This document shows positions 21,958-31,510 of a DNA stretch of 64,000 nucleotides, piece after piece (positions within the stretch are counted from its first letter, which is position 1; every line of letters begins with the position of its first letter). This DNA is from Protopterus annectens (taxonomy: Eukaryota; Chordata; Ceratodontiformes; Protopteridae): contig NC_056727.1 of the NCBI RefSeq assembly GCF_019279795.1, positions 1,211,064,577 through 1,211,128,576 on the forward strand, written 5' to 3'. Position numbers and translations under genes: made by a program. The notes under the pieces are model-generated. The model saw only the letters and a program-made list of their open reading frames with translations, was not told where the DNA came from and searched no databases.

Positions 21958-24320
21958 ATGTCTCAAGCCCCTAGGCCTTCGGGCTTTAAAAAATGTACTA
22001 AATGTGCTTTTAAGATGTCTGTTACTGATGACCATCTACTTTGTGTTTATTGTTTAGGGGCAAAGCACTTGCAGGAGTCATGCAGCGTATGTCACGCTTT
22101 TTCCTCTAGGGTCCTCCAGGAGAGGAAAAATAAATTAATTCTTAAAGGGTTGATTAAACCCTCTTTGAAGAAGCCTTGTCTTCGCTCCGACTCCTGCCAA
22201 AGAAAAGGGCTTGGCTCCGACCAGTCCGTCGGATCCGACTGCCAAGAGACCTAGGCAGGCCTCTCCTTCGGCTCCAAAGACTTCGGAGCCGAGGTCGGAA
22301 CGGTCTGCCTCGATGCCACCAGTATCGACTCCTCGGGCTTCGGAGCCGATGGCTGGGGCATCGAGAGGCGGGTCACCTTCGTCGGCTCCACTGCTCTCGG
22401 AGCCGACAAGGGTCGCCCGCTCAGACACTTCCTCCTCGGCGCCGAAGTCTACCTCGGCACCGATGGAATCTGGTGTGTGTGTTTCCTCGGCGCCGATTCT
22501 CATCGAGTCGCCTCGGAGCCGGTCCCCTAGTCCCTTGGGGCCGAGGGAGAGGTCTTCTCGAACCCGTTCTGTTTCCTCTCGGTCTTGAGAATGTCGGATT
22601 CTGATATAGACAGGGTGCTCCAAAGACTTTTCCAGTCCCCAGTCTTCCAAAAATTTGTTTCGGCTCCGACCCAGTTGGCTTCGGAGCCGATGGCCATGAC
22701 CCATCCCATTGCTATTCCTCCTCCGACTGCTTGGGCTCCGTCGGAGCAGGTGCTCTTGGAGCCGGTGGAGATCTCAGGGTCGGCTCCGACCCTTACTCCA
22801 ACCCGGGCCCTCGGGTCCGAGTTTGGTATGCGGACTTCTTCGGCTGGACCCGAGGGTGATGTTTGGGACCGATGCTTCGGTTCGAGCCTCCTCTCGGTGC
22901 TTGACTGCGGGACTTCCGTCTACTATCATGGCCCGGAGACTGGGCGCTCCCAGGATTCTGGAGGTCCGGCTTTCAGAGCCATGAGGAGTGCCTTGGCCAA
23001 ATCCTCTTGACCATCTCTCCGGTTTTACCAGCACCTTCCCTGGGCGTGGAGACTGGGTCTTTGGTAGTTCCCCTGTCTGTGGCCAGCGGAGCCCGAGGCC
23101 TGAGGTTACCCCAGTGGGGTTCCCCTCTTCCTGAGGGTTTTGAGTCATCTCCAGAGGAACCCCCAAGGAAGAGATCGTGCAAGAGGAAGCACGTGGACTC
23201 CCGAGTCTATCACATCGGACACGGATATGGATGATGCAGAGGGGTCCCTAAGTCGTCCTCGGATGATGTCTCCTTTGCAGACATCTTAGAGATCCTCAAA
23301 CAACGAGGCGGCTGGATGTCCAAACCCCCTCTGCGGACGAATCAGTGCTCCTCAAGGCCTTTGGGGCTCAGCCCTCCGCCTCCTGGGTATCTCCGCCCTT
23401 GACGAGCTTCTGGATTTAGTTTGTCGAGGCGGGAACACCCGGATACTGTGGAACCAGTCCCTTCTCGTCCAAACAAATTCTTATCTGCTCCCCGAGAAGG
23501 AGTTCCTTACTAAAGGCGTGGCTGTAGATGCCATGGTGGTGGCATCTGCTACACAGCAGGGCGTGGCAGAGGCTTCAACGTCCATCCATCCTCCTAATAA
23601 GGAGTCTAGGAGTATGGATAGGTACGGAAGCGCACCCTGACTTCAGCGGCCTTTACCTTAAGGTCTCTGAATTATTTGGCACATTTTACTAGGCTTCAGA
23701 GGGATCTGGTCAAGGAGTTGTCAGACTCCTCTCGGGTAACCTACCTGAGCAGCTAGCCCAGTCCGTTAGCTCTCAGTTGGCTATCCTGGCGTCAATTGCT
23801 AACTCGTCCATGAGGCTCATATCCTATGCGGCCGAAGGGGCGGGTAGAGCGGCAGGCACAGGCGTGGCTCACGAGACAGGCCTGGCTCCGCTTGTGTCAG
23901 TTCGGAGGCCTTCAAGTCTTCCTTCGCCGACGCTCCCTTTGATGGGTCCTCATTGTTTGGACCCAAGGTGAAAGACACCCTTACCGCTGTGAGCAAGAGG
24001 GAAAACGTTATCTGCCGTAGGGGCCCGTTATTCCACTCCCTTCGGCCTTACCCCAAGGCCAAAGGAGGGGAAAATGTGGTTCGAAATCTCGCAAGTTTTT
24101 CTCCCAACAGCAGGAAGATTCCCGTCCAGAGGCAGAGGGCGGGAAATTTTTCAGGGAGACGCCGTCCCAGAGGCGGCAGAGGGCCCCGCAATTCTGGAGA
24201 CCGCGAGTCCTTTCGTGGCTCTTCAGCCTCCCACACGACATGAGGGATTGCCCGGCTGTGCTGCTCCGGAGCCAGTCGGGTGTCGTTGCCAAGCACCTAA
24301 AAGCCTGGGAGTCAATCACT
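21958..24320 (+). other. DIRS gag-like region
   Basis: Fossil gag part of the 21442-27604 element. The N-terminal piece has a CxxC...CxxC cysteine arrangement (KKCTKCAFKM, LLCVYCLG, CSVCHAF). A serine/proline/alanine-rich low-complexity stretch follows (about 22170-22830), built from repeated S-A-P and S-E-P codons. After it come the SSDDVSFADILEILKQ block (about 23250-23300) and an arginine/glycine-rich end (SGRRRPRGGRGPRNSG, about 24150-24210). The role by family is an RNA-binding structural protein. This part is interrupted in the copy seen here. Confidence 0.7.
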
Positions 24321-25250
24321 CAGGACAGATGGGTGCTTCGGATAATTGCCGGAGGTTACACCATCCCATTCAGATACTCACCCCTCCGTCCAAGAGAATC
24401 CCGGACCCACCACCCAGTCAAAGGGAAATAGCAGCCGCAGAAGCTTCAAAGCTGCTACAAAAAGGAGTCATCCAACCGGTCCCCACAGACCAAATCGGAT
24501 CAGGAAATTACTCCAGGTTCTTTTTAGTGCCAAAAGACAGGGGACCTGAGACCAATATTGGATCTCAGCAGACTGAACCTATCCGTTCACGAAATCCAAA
24601 TTCGAATGGTCACGTTGCAATCCATTCTCCCGTTGTTGGAGAAGGATGTTTGGATGTGCTCCATAGACCTCAAGGACGCCTATTATCACATACCGATACA
24701 TCAGGCGTCCAGAAGGTATCTGCGCTTCAGCCTGGGAGCCAGTCATTACCAATTTTGTGCTCTGCCCTTTGGTCTCACCACAGCCCCAGGGTGTTCACCA
24801 AGTGTTTGGCAGTAGTGACGGCTCACCTGAGGAGCCTTGGATTCCAAGTGTTTCCCTATCTCGACGACTGGCTCCTGACTGCCACCACCAGGCATCTACT
24901 TATGGACAACCTCAAAGCCACCATCTCCTGGGTGTTTCCCTGGGGATTACATTCAATTGGTCAAAGTCTGTCTTGCTGCCCTCTCAGCGCATAAAGTTTA
25001 TAGGAGCAGAGATAGACTCAAGATTGATGCGTGTCTTTCTTCCTGCCGAAAGGATCCGAACCTTACAGGGCCAAGTTCAAGCTCTGATCTCGAGATCCAA
25101 AGCCCCAGCCAGGATGGTCCTACAGGTTCTAGGCTCAATGTCTGCCACGGTACTTTTAGTTCCTCTAGCAAGGTTACACATGAGGATTCTTCAGTGGCTC
25201 TTATCAACTCAATGGACCTTTCAAGATCTCCCCCTCAATCATCACATCAT
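24240..25250 (+). other. DIRS reverse transcriptase region
   Basis: Landmarks seen: WVLRIIAGGYTIPF (about 24330-24370), GVIQPVP (about 24465-24485), MVTLQSILPLLEKDVWMCSI and DLKDAYYHIPIH (24606-24710, the first catalytic aspartate block), YQFCALPFGLTTAP (about 24748-24788), RVFTKCLAVVTAHLRSLG, and FPYLDDWLL (24850-24880, the catalytic DD). These are the RT motifs usual in DIRS and Ngaro elements. By family it makes a cDNA that circularises. Interrupted in this copy. Confidence 0.85.
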
Positions 25251-25259
25251 GATTACGGA

Positions 25260-25720
25260 AATATGCAAAGGGACCTGCGCTGGTGGCTTCAGACATCCAA
25301 CTTGGATCAGGGAAAACCCTTTGTTCTCCCCCCTCCAGCGGTTACCCTGACGACAGATGCCTCCCAGATAGGGTGGGGGCATTGTCTGGGCAGGCTAGTT
25401 CAGGGCTCCTGGCTTCCGGACGAAGCTCTTCTCCACATCAACGTGTTGGAGATGAGGGCTGTACTTCTATCCCTACAGGCCTTACACAAGTTCCTTCCTC
25501 AGGGTATCATCGCCATCCACACAGACAACATGTCGGTGGTTTGGTATCTGAACAAACAAGGAGGGACCAGATCGTATCCCCTTTGCAGAGAGGCCATGAG
25601 AGTGTGGGAATGGGCTGTAGCTACCAACCGCTTCTTGGTAGCGACCCACATCCCGGGAAAGTCAAATGTATTGGCGGACAAATTAAGCAGGACAATTCTC
25701 TCTCCTCACGAATGGTCTCT
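25260..25720 (+). other. DIRS RNase H region
   Basis: TLTTDASQIGWGHCLG (about 25345-25392) carries the first catalytic aspartate; INVLEMRAVLLSLQAL (25440-25485) carries the glutamate; IAIHTDNMSVVWYLNKQGG (25510-25565) carries the next aspartate; ATHIPGKSNVLADKLSR (25642-25692) carries the last. The motifs read through clearly. The old outer DIRS is split at the position equal to about 25595 here. Confidence 0.85.
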
Positions 25721-25729
25721 AAACCGCAC

Positions 25730-26140
25730 AGTAGCAGCCCAGGTTTTCAAGAGATGGGGGACGCCGTGCTGCGACCTATTTGCGACTCCACAAAACACCA
25801 AGTGCCAAAGGTTCTTCTCCTTGATTCCACATCAGGAAGTACCGGCCATGGATGCTCTAGCTCAACCCTGGCCAACAGGGTTGCTTTATGCTTTTCCTCC
25901 AATCCCACTCCTTCCCAAAGTCATTCAAAAGCTTCTCAGCTAAGGTCTTCAATGATTCTGATTGCCCCATACTGGCCTCGTCAGATATGGTTTCCTTACC
26001 TGAAAAAGCATGCAGTGGACGATCCGTGGACCTTAGACCTGATCCCGGATTTGCTAATCCATCAGTCGGGACATTGGCATCAGTCCCTTCAATCTCTGAA
26101 ATTGACAGCTTGGCTCCTCCACTTCCGACCTTAGTCAGAA
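25730..26140 (+). other. DIRS methyltransferase-like linker region
   Basis: Between RNase H and recombinase lie CDLFATPQNTKCQRFFS, DALAQPWPTGLLYAFPP and LIAPYWPRQIWFPYL. This arrangement (DLFA, YAFPP, APxWPxQxWF) is characteristic of DIRS elements, where the region is usually described as a Dam-like methyltransferase domain. Function is inferred from the family only. Confidence 0.6.
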
Positions 26141-26199
26141 GCCACACACTAGACCCGGAAGTTGTTCACATTTTGTCTTCGCCCATAAACCCACCACTA

Positions 26200-27230
26200 A
26201 CAAATTGTACCTCAGTAAGTGGAAGAGGTTTGCTATCTGGGCTCAACTCAAGGGCTTAGACCCTATCACTGCTCCTGTCCCAGAGGTTTTGAAATTCTTA
26301 ACATCCCTATTTAATCAGGGATCTTCTGTCTCAACTATTAAAGTTCAACTAGCTGCTATCTCTAAATTCCATGAATCCACGGATCCTCCTTTGATGAGCA
26401 GCAGGCTATGCAAAACATTCATTAAAGGTGCGAGTCTGTTAAGACCACCAGTTTTCATCCTGCACCTCCGTGGGATCTTGATTTAGTGCTTCGCGCATTA
26501 ACATCTCCCCCTTTTGAACCGGCTGCTACATGCGAATTAAAATATCTGTCATGGAAAACGGCATTCTTAGTGGCTATTACTTCAGCAAGAAGAGTCTCAG
26601 AGCTTCAAGCCCTGTCTATTAAACCACCATATCTGATTTTCCACAAAGATAGAGTATCTCTTAGGCCTAATCCATCCTTTGTCCCAAAGGTCTGCTCTAG
26701 TTTCTGTCTTCAACAATCTCTAGAACTACCAGTTTTCTTTCCAAAATTCTCTAATGAGGCAGAATACACTCTCCATAAATTGGATGTTCACAGGCAATTA
26801 CGCTTCTATTTAGACAGGACCCAGCAACTTCGTAAGTCAGACCAGTTGTTTGTGTCCTTCTCAGATAATAAATTGGGCCAAACCATCACAAAAGCTACAA
26901 TCTCAAAATGGATCAGAGATTGCATAACTCAGGCCTATTCTTCTTCAAATAAGCAACTCGCATCATCTATCAAAGCTCATTCTACCAGAGCTATGGCTAC
27001 TTCTATAGCTTTTCATTCCAAGCTCGCTATTTCGAAATTTGTGCTGCGGCTACTTGGTCCAACCCGCACACTTTCATTTCCCACTACAAATTGGATGTGG
27101 CATCTAAAGGACGAGCTTCATTTGGTTCCACGGTACTCAGGAGTGTTTTCCAGTGAGCCACCCAGGATTCAGGTGCTAGGGACGCTGTCCCATCATTCAG
27201 AATGTAGGCGAGATAGGATCACATAACATC
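26200..27230 (+). other. DIRS tyrosine recombinase region
   Basis: N-terminal core-binding part: YLSKWKRFAIWAQLKG, LFNQGSSVSTIKVQLAAIS (26205-26370). Catalytic part: ITSARRVSELQAL (26577-26615; the first arginine), IKAHSTRAMATSIAF (26970-27014; the HxxR pair), and the region where the tyrosine is expected at about 27060-27110. By family it replaces an integrase, joining a circular DNA to the target without duplicating it. Matching pieces are seen in the inner old DIRS at 9900-10700. Confidence 0.85.
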
Positions 27231-27292
27231 TTTTAGTTATGTACTCACCATAACTTCAGATGTTTGGGATCCATCTCGCCCTACATTCCTGA
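27190..27292 (+). repeat. Internal complementary region (ICR) of the DIRS
   Basis: The first half (about 27190-27230) is the inverse complement of the left terminus 21442-21482. The second half (27231-27290) is the inverse complement of the right terminus 27551-27604. The two halves meet at ACATCTTTTAGTTATG, which is therefore the predicted end-to-end junction. DIRS elements use such an ICR to restore both ends when the cDNA circle is completed. Confidence 0.85.
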
Positions 27293-27423
27293 TACCCACC
27301 CTCCTTCCGCTGCCTTGCAGATCAGAAGAGATAGAACGGTTTTGAGCTCCACTGTTTTTATCTTGTTTCATCTGACGATGTTATATAAGCAGGGTATGCA
27401 TGTGTGCATGTATGCGGACAAAC

Positions 27424-27560
27424 TAGATCTGGGGGACTGTTGGTGGTGCATCCTGGGATATAGTAAGCTCAGCCAATAAGAGACTTCGCTCTTTGGCATA
27501 AGCGTGCCGAGTCGGAGCCGAGGGATCGGCTCCGAACCCATCATTCAGAATGTAGGCGAG
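27424..27560 (-). repeat. Right inverted terminal repeat of the young DIRS
   Basis: Inverse complement of 21461-21598. Beyond it, 27561-27604 (starting ATGGATCCCAAACATCTGAA) is the right-only extension matched by the ICR. The element ends at about AACTAAAAG, position 27604, where the L1 sequence resumes. Confidence 0.9.
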
Positions 27561-27604
27561 ATGGATCCCAAACATCTGAAGTTATGGTGAGTACATAACT
27601 AAAA

Positions 27605-28560
27605 GTTTGCTCACATCTCCTTTAGTAACTCCGAGTTCCTCAGTACCCATACTCCCAGCAGCTTTAATTTGTAATGTTCTTATAAATAAGGATATTCCTG
27701 TACTAAGTCATGTGCTGATACACAATTCACACATATAGCCTTAGATTTCTCCTTATGCACTTTGTACCCCAATACCTCTTTAAATCTGCATCGGGGTTAG
27801 TTAAGTACAGAATTACATCATCTACAAACATTGACAGCTTTTGTTCTGTTCCATTCGATTTCTAGACTCTCAATCATGACTGCTGTCTTCTGCAGGTGCA
27901 GTTACAAGATATAGCACAAATAACAACGTGGAAAGGAGACATTCCTACCTAGTCCCTCTCTCTACACCAATTTCTGCTGAAAGTGTCGCATTTACTTTTA
28001 TTACTGCCATCAAATCTTTGTTGATGCCTTGCAGTAAAATCCCTAAAAAAAAAACAAAAAGAACCCAATTTTAATCAGCACCTCCAAGAGATACTCCAAT
28101 TACACCATATCAAATGCTTTCCCACATCCTGCCTCAACAATATTAGGTCCAGTCTTTTTTTCCACTACATTTTAAATGTGTTTCTTATACATTATCAAAT
28201 GTCTGTCTGTGTTTTACAAAGCCACATTGGTCCTCATTTACTATCCAGGGGCAGAATTTTTGCTTGCCTGTCTGGTAAGATCACTACAAGCACTTTATAA
28301 TCATGATTTAATATTGAAATTGGTCTGTATTACCCTGGACTACTTGGACACTTTCCTTCTTTTTGGAATGGTGATATCACTGTCATATGCCATGATTCTG
28401 GGGGTACTATGAATTGTTTTAGGATCTTATTAAAGTTTCAGCCATATAGGCAAGATTAAGGGCTTCACTTCGAGTTCTATGGACCATCCATCACATTCCA
28501 GAGTTTTACCACTTGCCTATTTGCTTTTCTGTTTCTTGCACTGTTATGAGTTGTATTAAA
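27605..28560 (-). mobile_element. L1-clade LINE, 5' segment of a split copy
   Basis: Minus strand, RT domain. Seen from high to low coordinates: GKAFDMV (near 28120; L1 motif DAEKAFDRV) followed by LEYLLEVLIKIG; a degraded RQGCPLSP region; and MFVDDVILYLTNPDAD (about 27815-27760; FADD-type catalytic site). It then leads into the region before IxYLGIxI. Frame changes and stops are common. The 5' end near 28560 has no endonuclease, so this L1 is 5'-truncated. It continues across the DIRS into 21441. Confidence 0.75.
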
Positions 28561-28879
28561 ATTCACCCCTCCTCTTCTGTAATCTTATGTGTGTGTTTAT
28601 TTGGGTAGTGCACTGATCTCAATGCACCATCTGCAGGCACAGCCCAGGTGAATAGGATCACATAAGAAATGAACAAAACATGTTTACATATAAAAGGATA
28701 TGCTAAAAAGTAATACATGTATATATTTACAGATGCAAAAATATGCTGCAACATTTAGTTCAAGAAGCAGTTTACAATGTCAAAACATGGATGAAAGTGG
28801 AATTATGATTTGCAGAGCTTTATGGATCAGATGCATCCATAATGACCAAGATGGCTTATGCTGCATAGATAGCAGTACA

Positions 28880-29130
28880 TCATTATATGTAGAGGTATAT
28901 AGACATTAGAAGAGGAAATGAGAATAGTTGCAGGAAAGATACTATGGGAAGAAGACAGAGAAAAGGTGAGAGAGGAATGCAGAGGGAAGAGGAGTAGAAA
29001 GGAATAGTGGTGCGAGAGAGATGTAAACAGAAGAGGGAAGTTGGATGAATGAGAGGCAGAAAGGGGATGATGAGATAAGGAAGGATGACAGACATAAAGG
29101 GGTGTGAAAGCTGCAGGGCTCATCTAATGT
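28880..29130. repeat. Purine-rich low-complexity stretch
   Basis: The plus strand is almost entirely A and G in degenerate GAGAGG/AAGAGG units. It lies just 3' of the LINE at 29130-30560 and may be its 3' UTR. Open frames over it reflect composition rather than a gene. Confidence 0.6.
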
Positions 29131-30560
29131 GACCTGACTGAGTGCAGCTGCACATTGCTTGAGCTATGAAAAGTTCCTTGAGCTGTAGTATGAAGTCTTG
29201 TGTATTTTTGGATGTCTCAGATTGAGAGAGGAATGGAGTCCCCTAGCTTAGGTGCTAGGTTGGAGAATGCATGGTTAGTGCAATAAAGTTTAGTTTTTGG
29301 AGTTAGTAGGAGCTTGAGAGATACCCCTTACAGTATATGTGGGGGTTTTGGTGAAGAGTTGATGAGTGAGAGGGGACAGTGTTTCAGGAGGAAGGGGGTT
29401 GTGAATTAGTGATCCTAGTAGGAGGCTAACTCTGAAATGCACTGGGAGTCATTTAGCTTTGGCAAAACTTAGGCAGTAGTGTTCATTATTGGAAGAATCA
29501 GTACTATTCTAGCAGATTTTATTGGCGATGGTTTGTAAGATGGTGGCCTTTTTCTTAGAGGCTGCAGCTATAATGGGTAGTTCATATCGGAGTTGAGATA
29601 AGAGTATGCCTTTGCCTATGACAGGTTTGGCTGGTTTGTCCAGAACAGTTTTGTGTTGATCCTTTTGCATGTGTTTTGAATGTGTTGTTGAAAGTTAAGA
29701 TATTGGTCTAGACAAATGCCAAGGTGTTTGAAGGATGTGCTAGTTTCTATAATGGTGTTAACTTCTTTAATATTAAAGAAGCTGGGTGCTTTGTATATTT
29801 TTTGGTTGGTTCCAAACAGCATTTTGTTTGCTTTTATTTTTAGGGACTGAATAAAAGTTTCTGGCCTATTAGAAACTAGTTGAGGGTTTGGAGGTCATCT
29901 TGGAGTGGAATTTGTATAAAGAGTGGGATTTGTGTGACCTGCAAATGACCATGTCATCTGCATAAAGAATTTGAGATATGTGAGGATGATCAGATGGGAG
30001 TTTGTTGACAAATATAGAGAATAGCAGAGGGGAAAAGTGGAACCCTGGGCAACTCCTTTCATAATAGAAGCTGTTTCAGATGTGGTGGTGCCTACTTCCA
30101 CCTTGAAGATCAGTCTGTAACCCTAGTTTTTGTATTGCCACTAATGCCTATATCTGTTAATTTGTCAGATAGCAAGCTATGGTCAGTTAGATCAAAGGCT
30201 TTTTCAAGGTCAGTAAAGACCACTTCTGTCAGGTTGCCATTGTCCATATTGGATAGGATCTTATCTTTGAGGAAGTAGAAAGCTGTTATGGTGCTGTGTT
30301 CAGACCAGAATTAATGCTGCTTCCTAGATAAAAAATGGTATTGATGTAAATAAGCAGCAATTTGGCCATAGATGATTTTTCTAGTATTTTACCTAAAGTG
30401 GGAAGTATTGAAATAGGACAGTATTGTGAAGCAGTAGTTGGCTTGGGTAGTTTTCAAACAGGAGTGACTATTGCTGTTTTCCATATATATGAGGCACAAT
30501 CTTATTAGTTAAGCAAAGGTTGTATATGTGAGTAAAAGGGTGAAAAGGTTCAAGTGAAGA
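29130..30560 (-). mobile_element. LINE fragment of the CR1/L2/jockey superfamily, distinct family D
   Basis: Minus strand. RT landmarks from high to low coordinates: ISILPTLGKILEK (about 30415-30375; NYRPISLLP...KIxEK), VFTDLEKAFDLTDHSLLSDK (about 30225-30165; catalytic aspartate), GVAQGST (30060; GVPQGS), QMTWSFAG/ADDM region (about 29960), NKMLFGTNQKI and FKHLGICLDQYLNFQQHI (29825-29690, thumb), and near 29270-29200 APKLGDSIPLSIRD, the usual C-terminal APxLWNSLPxxIR block. It differs from copies A, B and C, so it is a second LINE family. It lacks the endonuclease and has several frame changes. Confidence 0.7.
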
Positions 30561-31510
30561 TCCTAACACCGGGTACATCCAAAAAGAGATGTTCCTATAC
30601 ACATAAGACTTTCAGCAAAAAACTAGACTCGTCTCATTTTTTTTTTTTTTCAGCTTAATGGTTTGTTAACAACAGTGAAATGGGCTGTCTGTTTTCATGG
30701 GCATAAGACACAAATTGTTTGATAACCTTCTTTTTATGAATATCGAATCTGGAGAGAAAGCACTTAACGTTGTGTGTTCTAGTAAACTTTCTACTTGCAC
30801 ATAATGTTGCACATTGGTGTTATTTTTCTTTTCATTAATACGTTTATGCCATTGCCAGTGAGCAAAAGCTCATGGGTTCTGGCTTCTGCACAAAAATTTT
30901 TAAATTCCTCTTTCAGATGTTTCTATATTACATATATTGACACAAGGAAAGGTCAACAAAGGACATGAAGTTGCAGTCATTTGCTGACTTTTTGGAGCCA
31001 AGGGCAAACTGACATGGCCAGTTGACTTCTTTTCCTGGGGGGCAAGGAGAAGGGAAAGGAATGTAATAAAAACAGAACATTTCTCTTATTTGTCTCCCAT
31101 CCATAGTTGCATGTGCTGTGCATTTCCATCCTTCCTGGCATGCTTAGCAAAGGTGTTTCATCTCCTCTAGTGAAGTGGATTATTTTTAAATATGTAAATA
31201 GTTTGTGGGTTTTAATATTTAAATTCAGTTGTTAGGGTGTAACTTTATAAAGGCTGTTGTATATTTAAAGAGAGCACTACAGCTAACAAGTGTGATCCTT
31301 CAGTATTTCAGGAAGAGAGACCCCTTGGGTGCTTAACTAGGTTAATAGCAACCCCCATTTCTCTTGATTCTTTATTGAAATCGGAGATGAATATTGCCTA
31401 GCCATGAGTATGCAGGTCTCTCTCTCTTAACTTACATGAAGCTTGGCTTTCAGGATTATTAGAGGGGACGTATTATGGCAAGTTAGAAGAATAATCTCAT
31501 AATATATATA
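30560..31510. other. Unassigned spacer
   Basis: No coding or repeat pattern could be named. A T run of about 13 bases lies at 30638-30650. The right end borders the plus-strand L1. Confidence 0.5.

Larger units (their letters stand above)
21442..27604 (+). mobile_element. Young DIRS-type (tyrosine recombinase) retroelement
   Basis: A 6.16 kb DIRS-order element with all major landmarks: inverted terminal repeats, gag, reverse transcriptase, RNase H, a methyltransferase-like linker, tyrosine recombinase and the internal complementary region (ICR). No target-site duplication is visible, as expected when a recombinase inserts a circle rather than an integrase or endonuclease. The flanking sequences (AACTT on the left, TTTGC on the right) both belong to the L1 that it interrupts. 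Coding parts are interrupted several times (roughly five to ten breaks), so it is structurally whole but not coding-intact. The ITRs differ at very few positions over about 137 bp and CpG-rich stretches survive, so it is much younger than the DIRS fossils at 6-15 kb. DIRS elements are abundant in amphibian genomes. Confidence 0.9.

Noticed and set aside
22135-22704. 189-codon minus-strand open frame
   Set aside because: It mirrors the Ser/Ala/Pro-rich gag stretch of the DIRS; the GC-rich palindromic codon repeats keep the opposite strand open.
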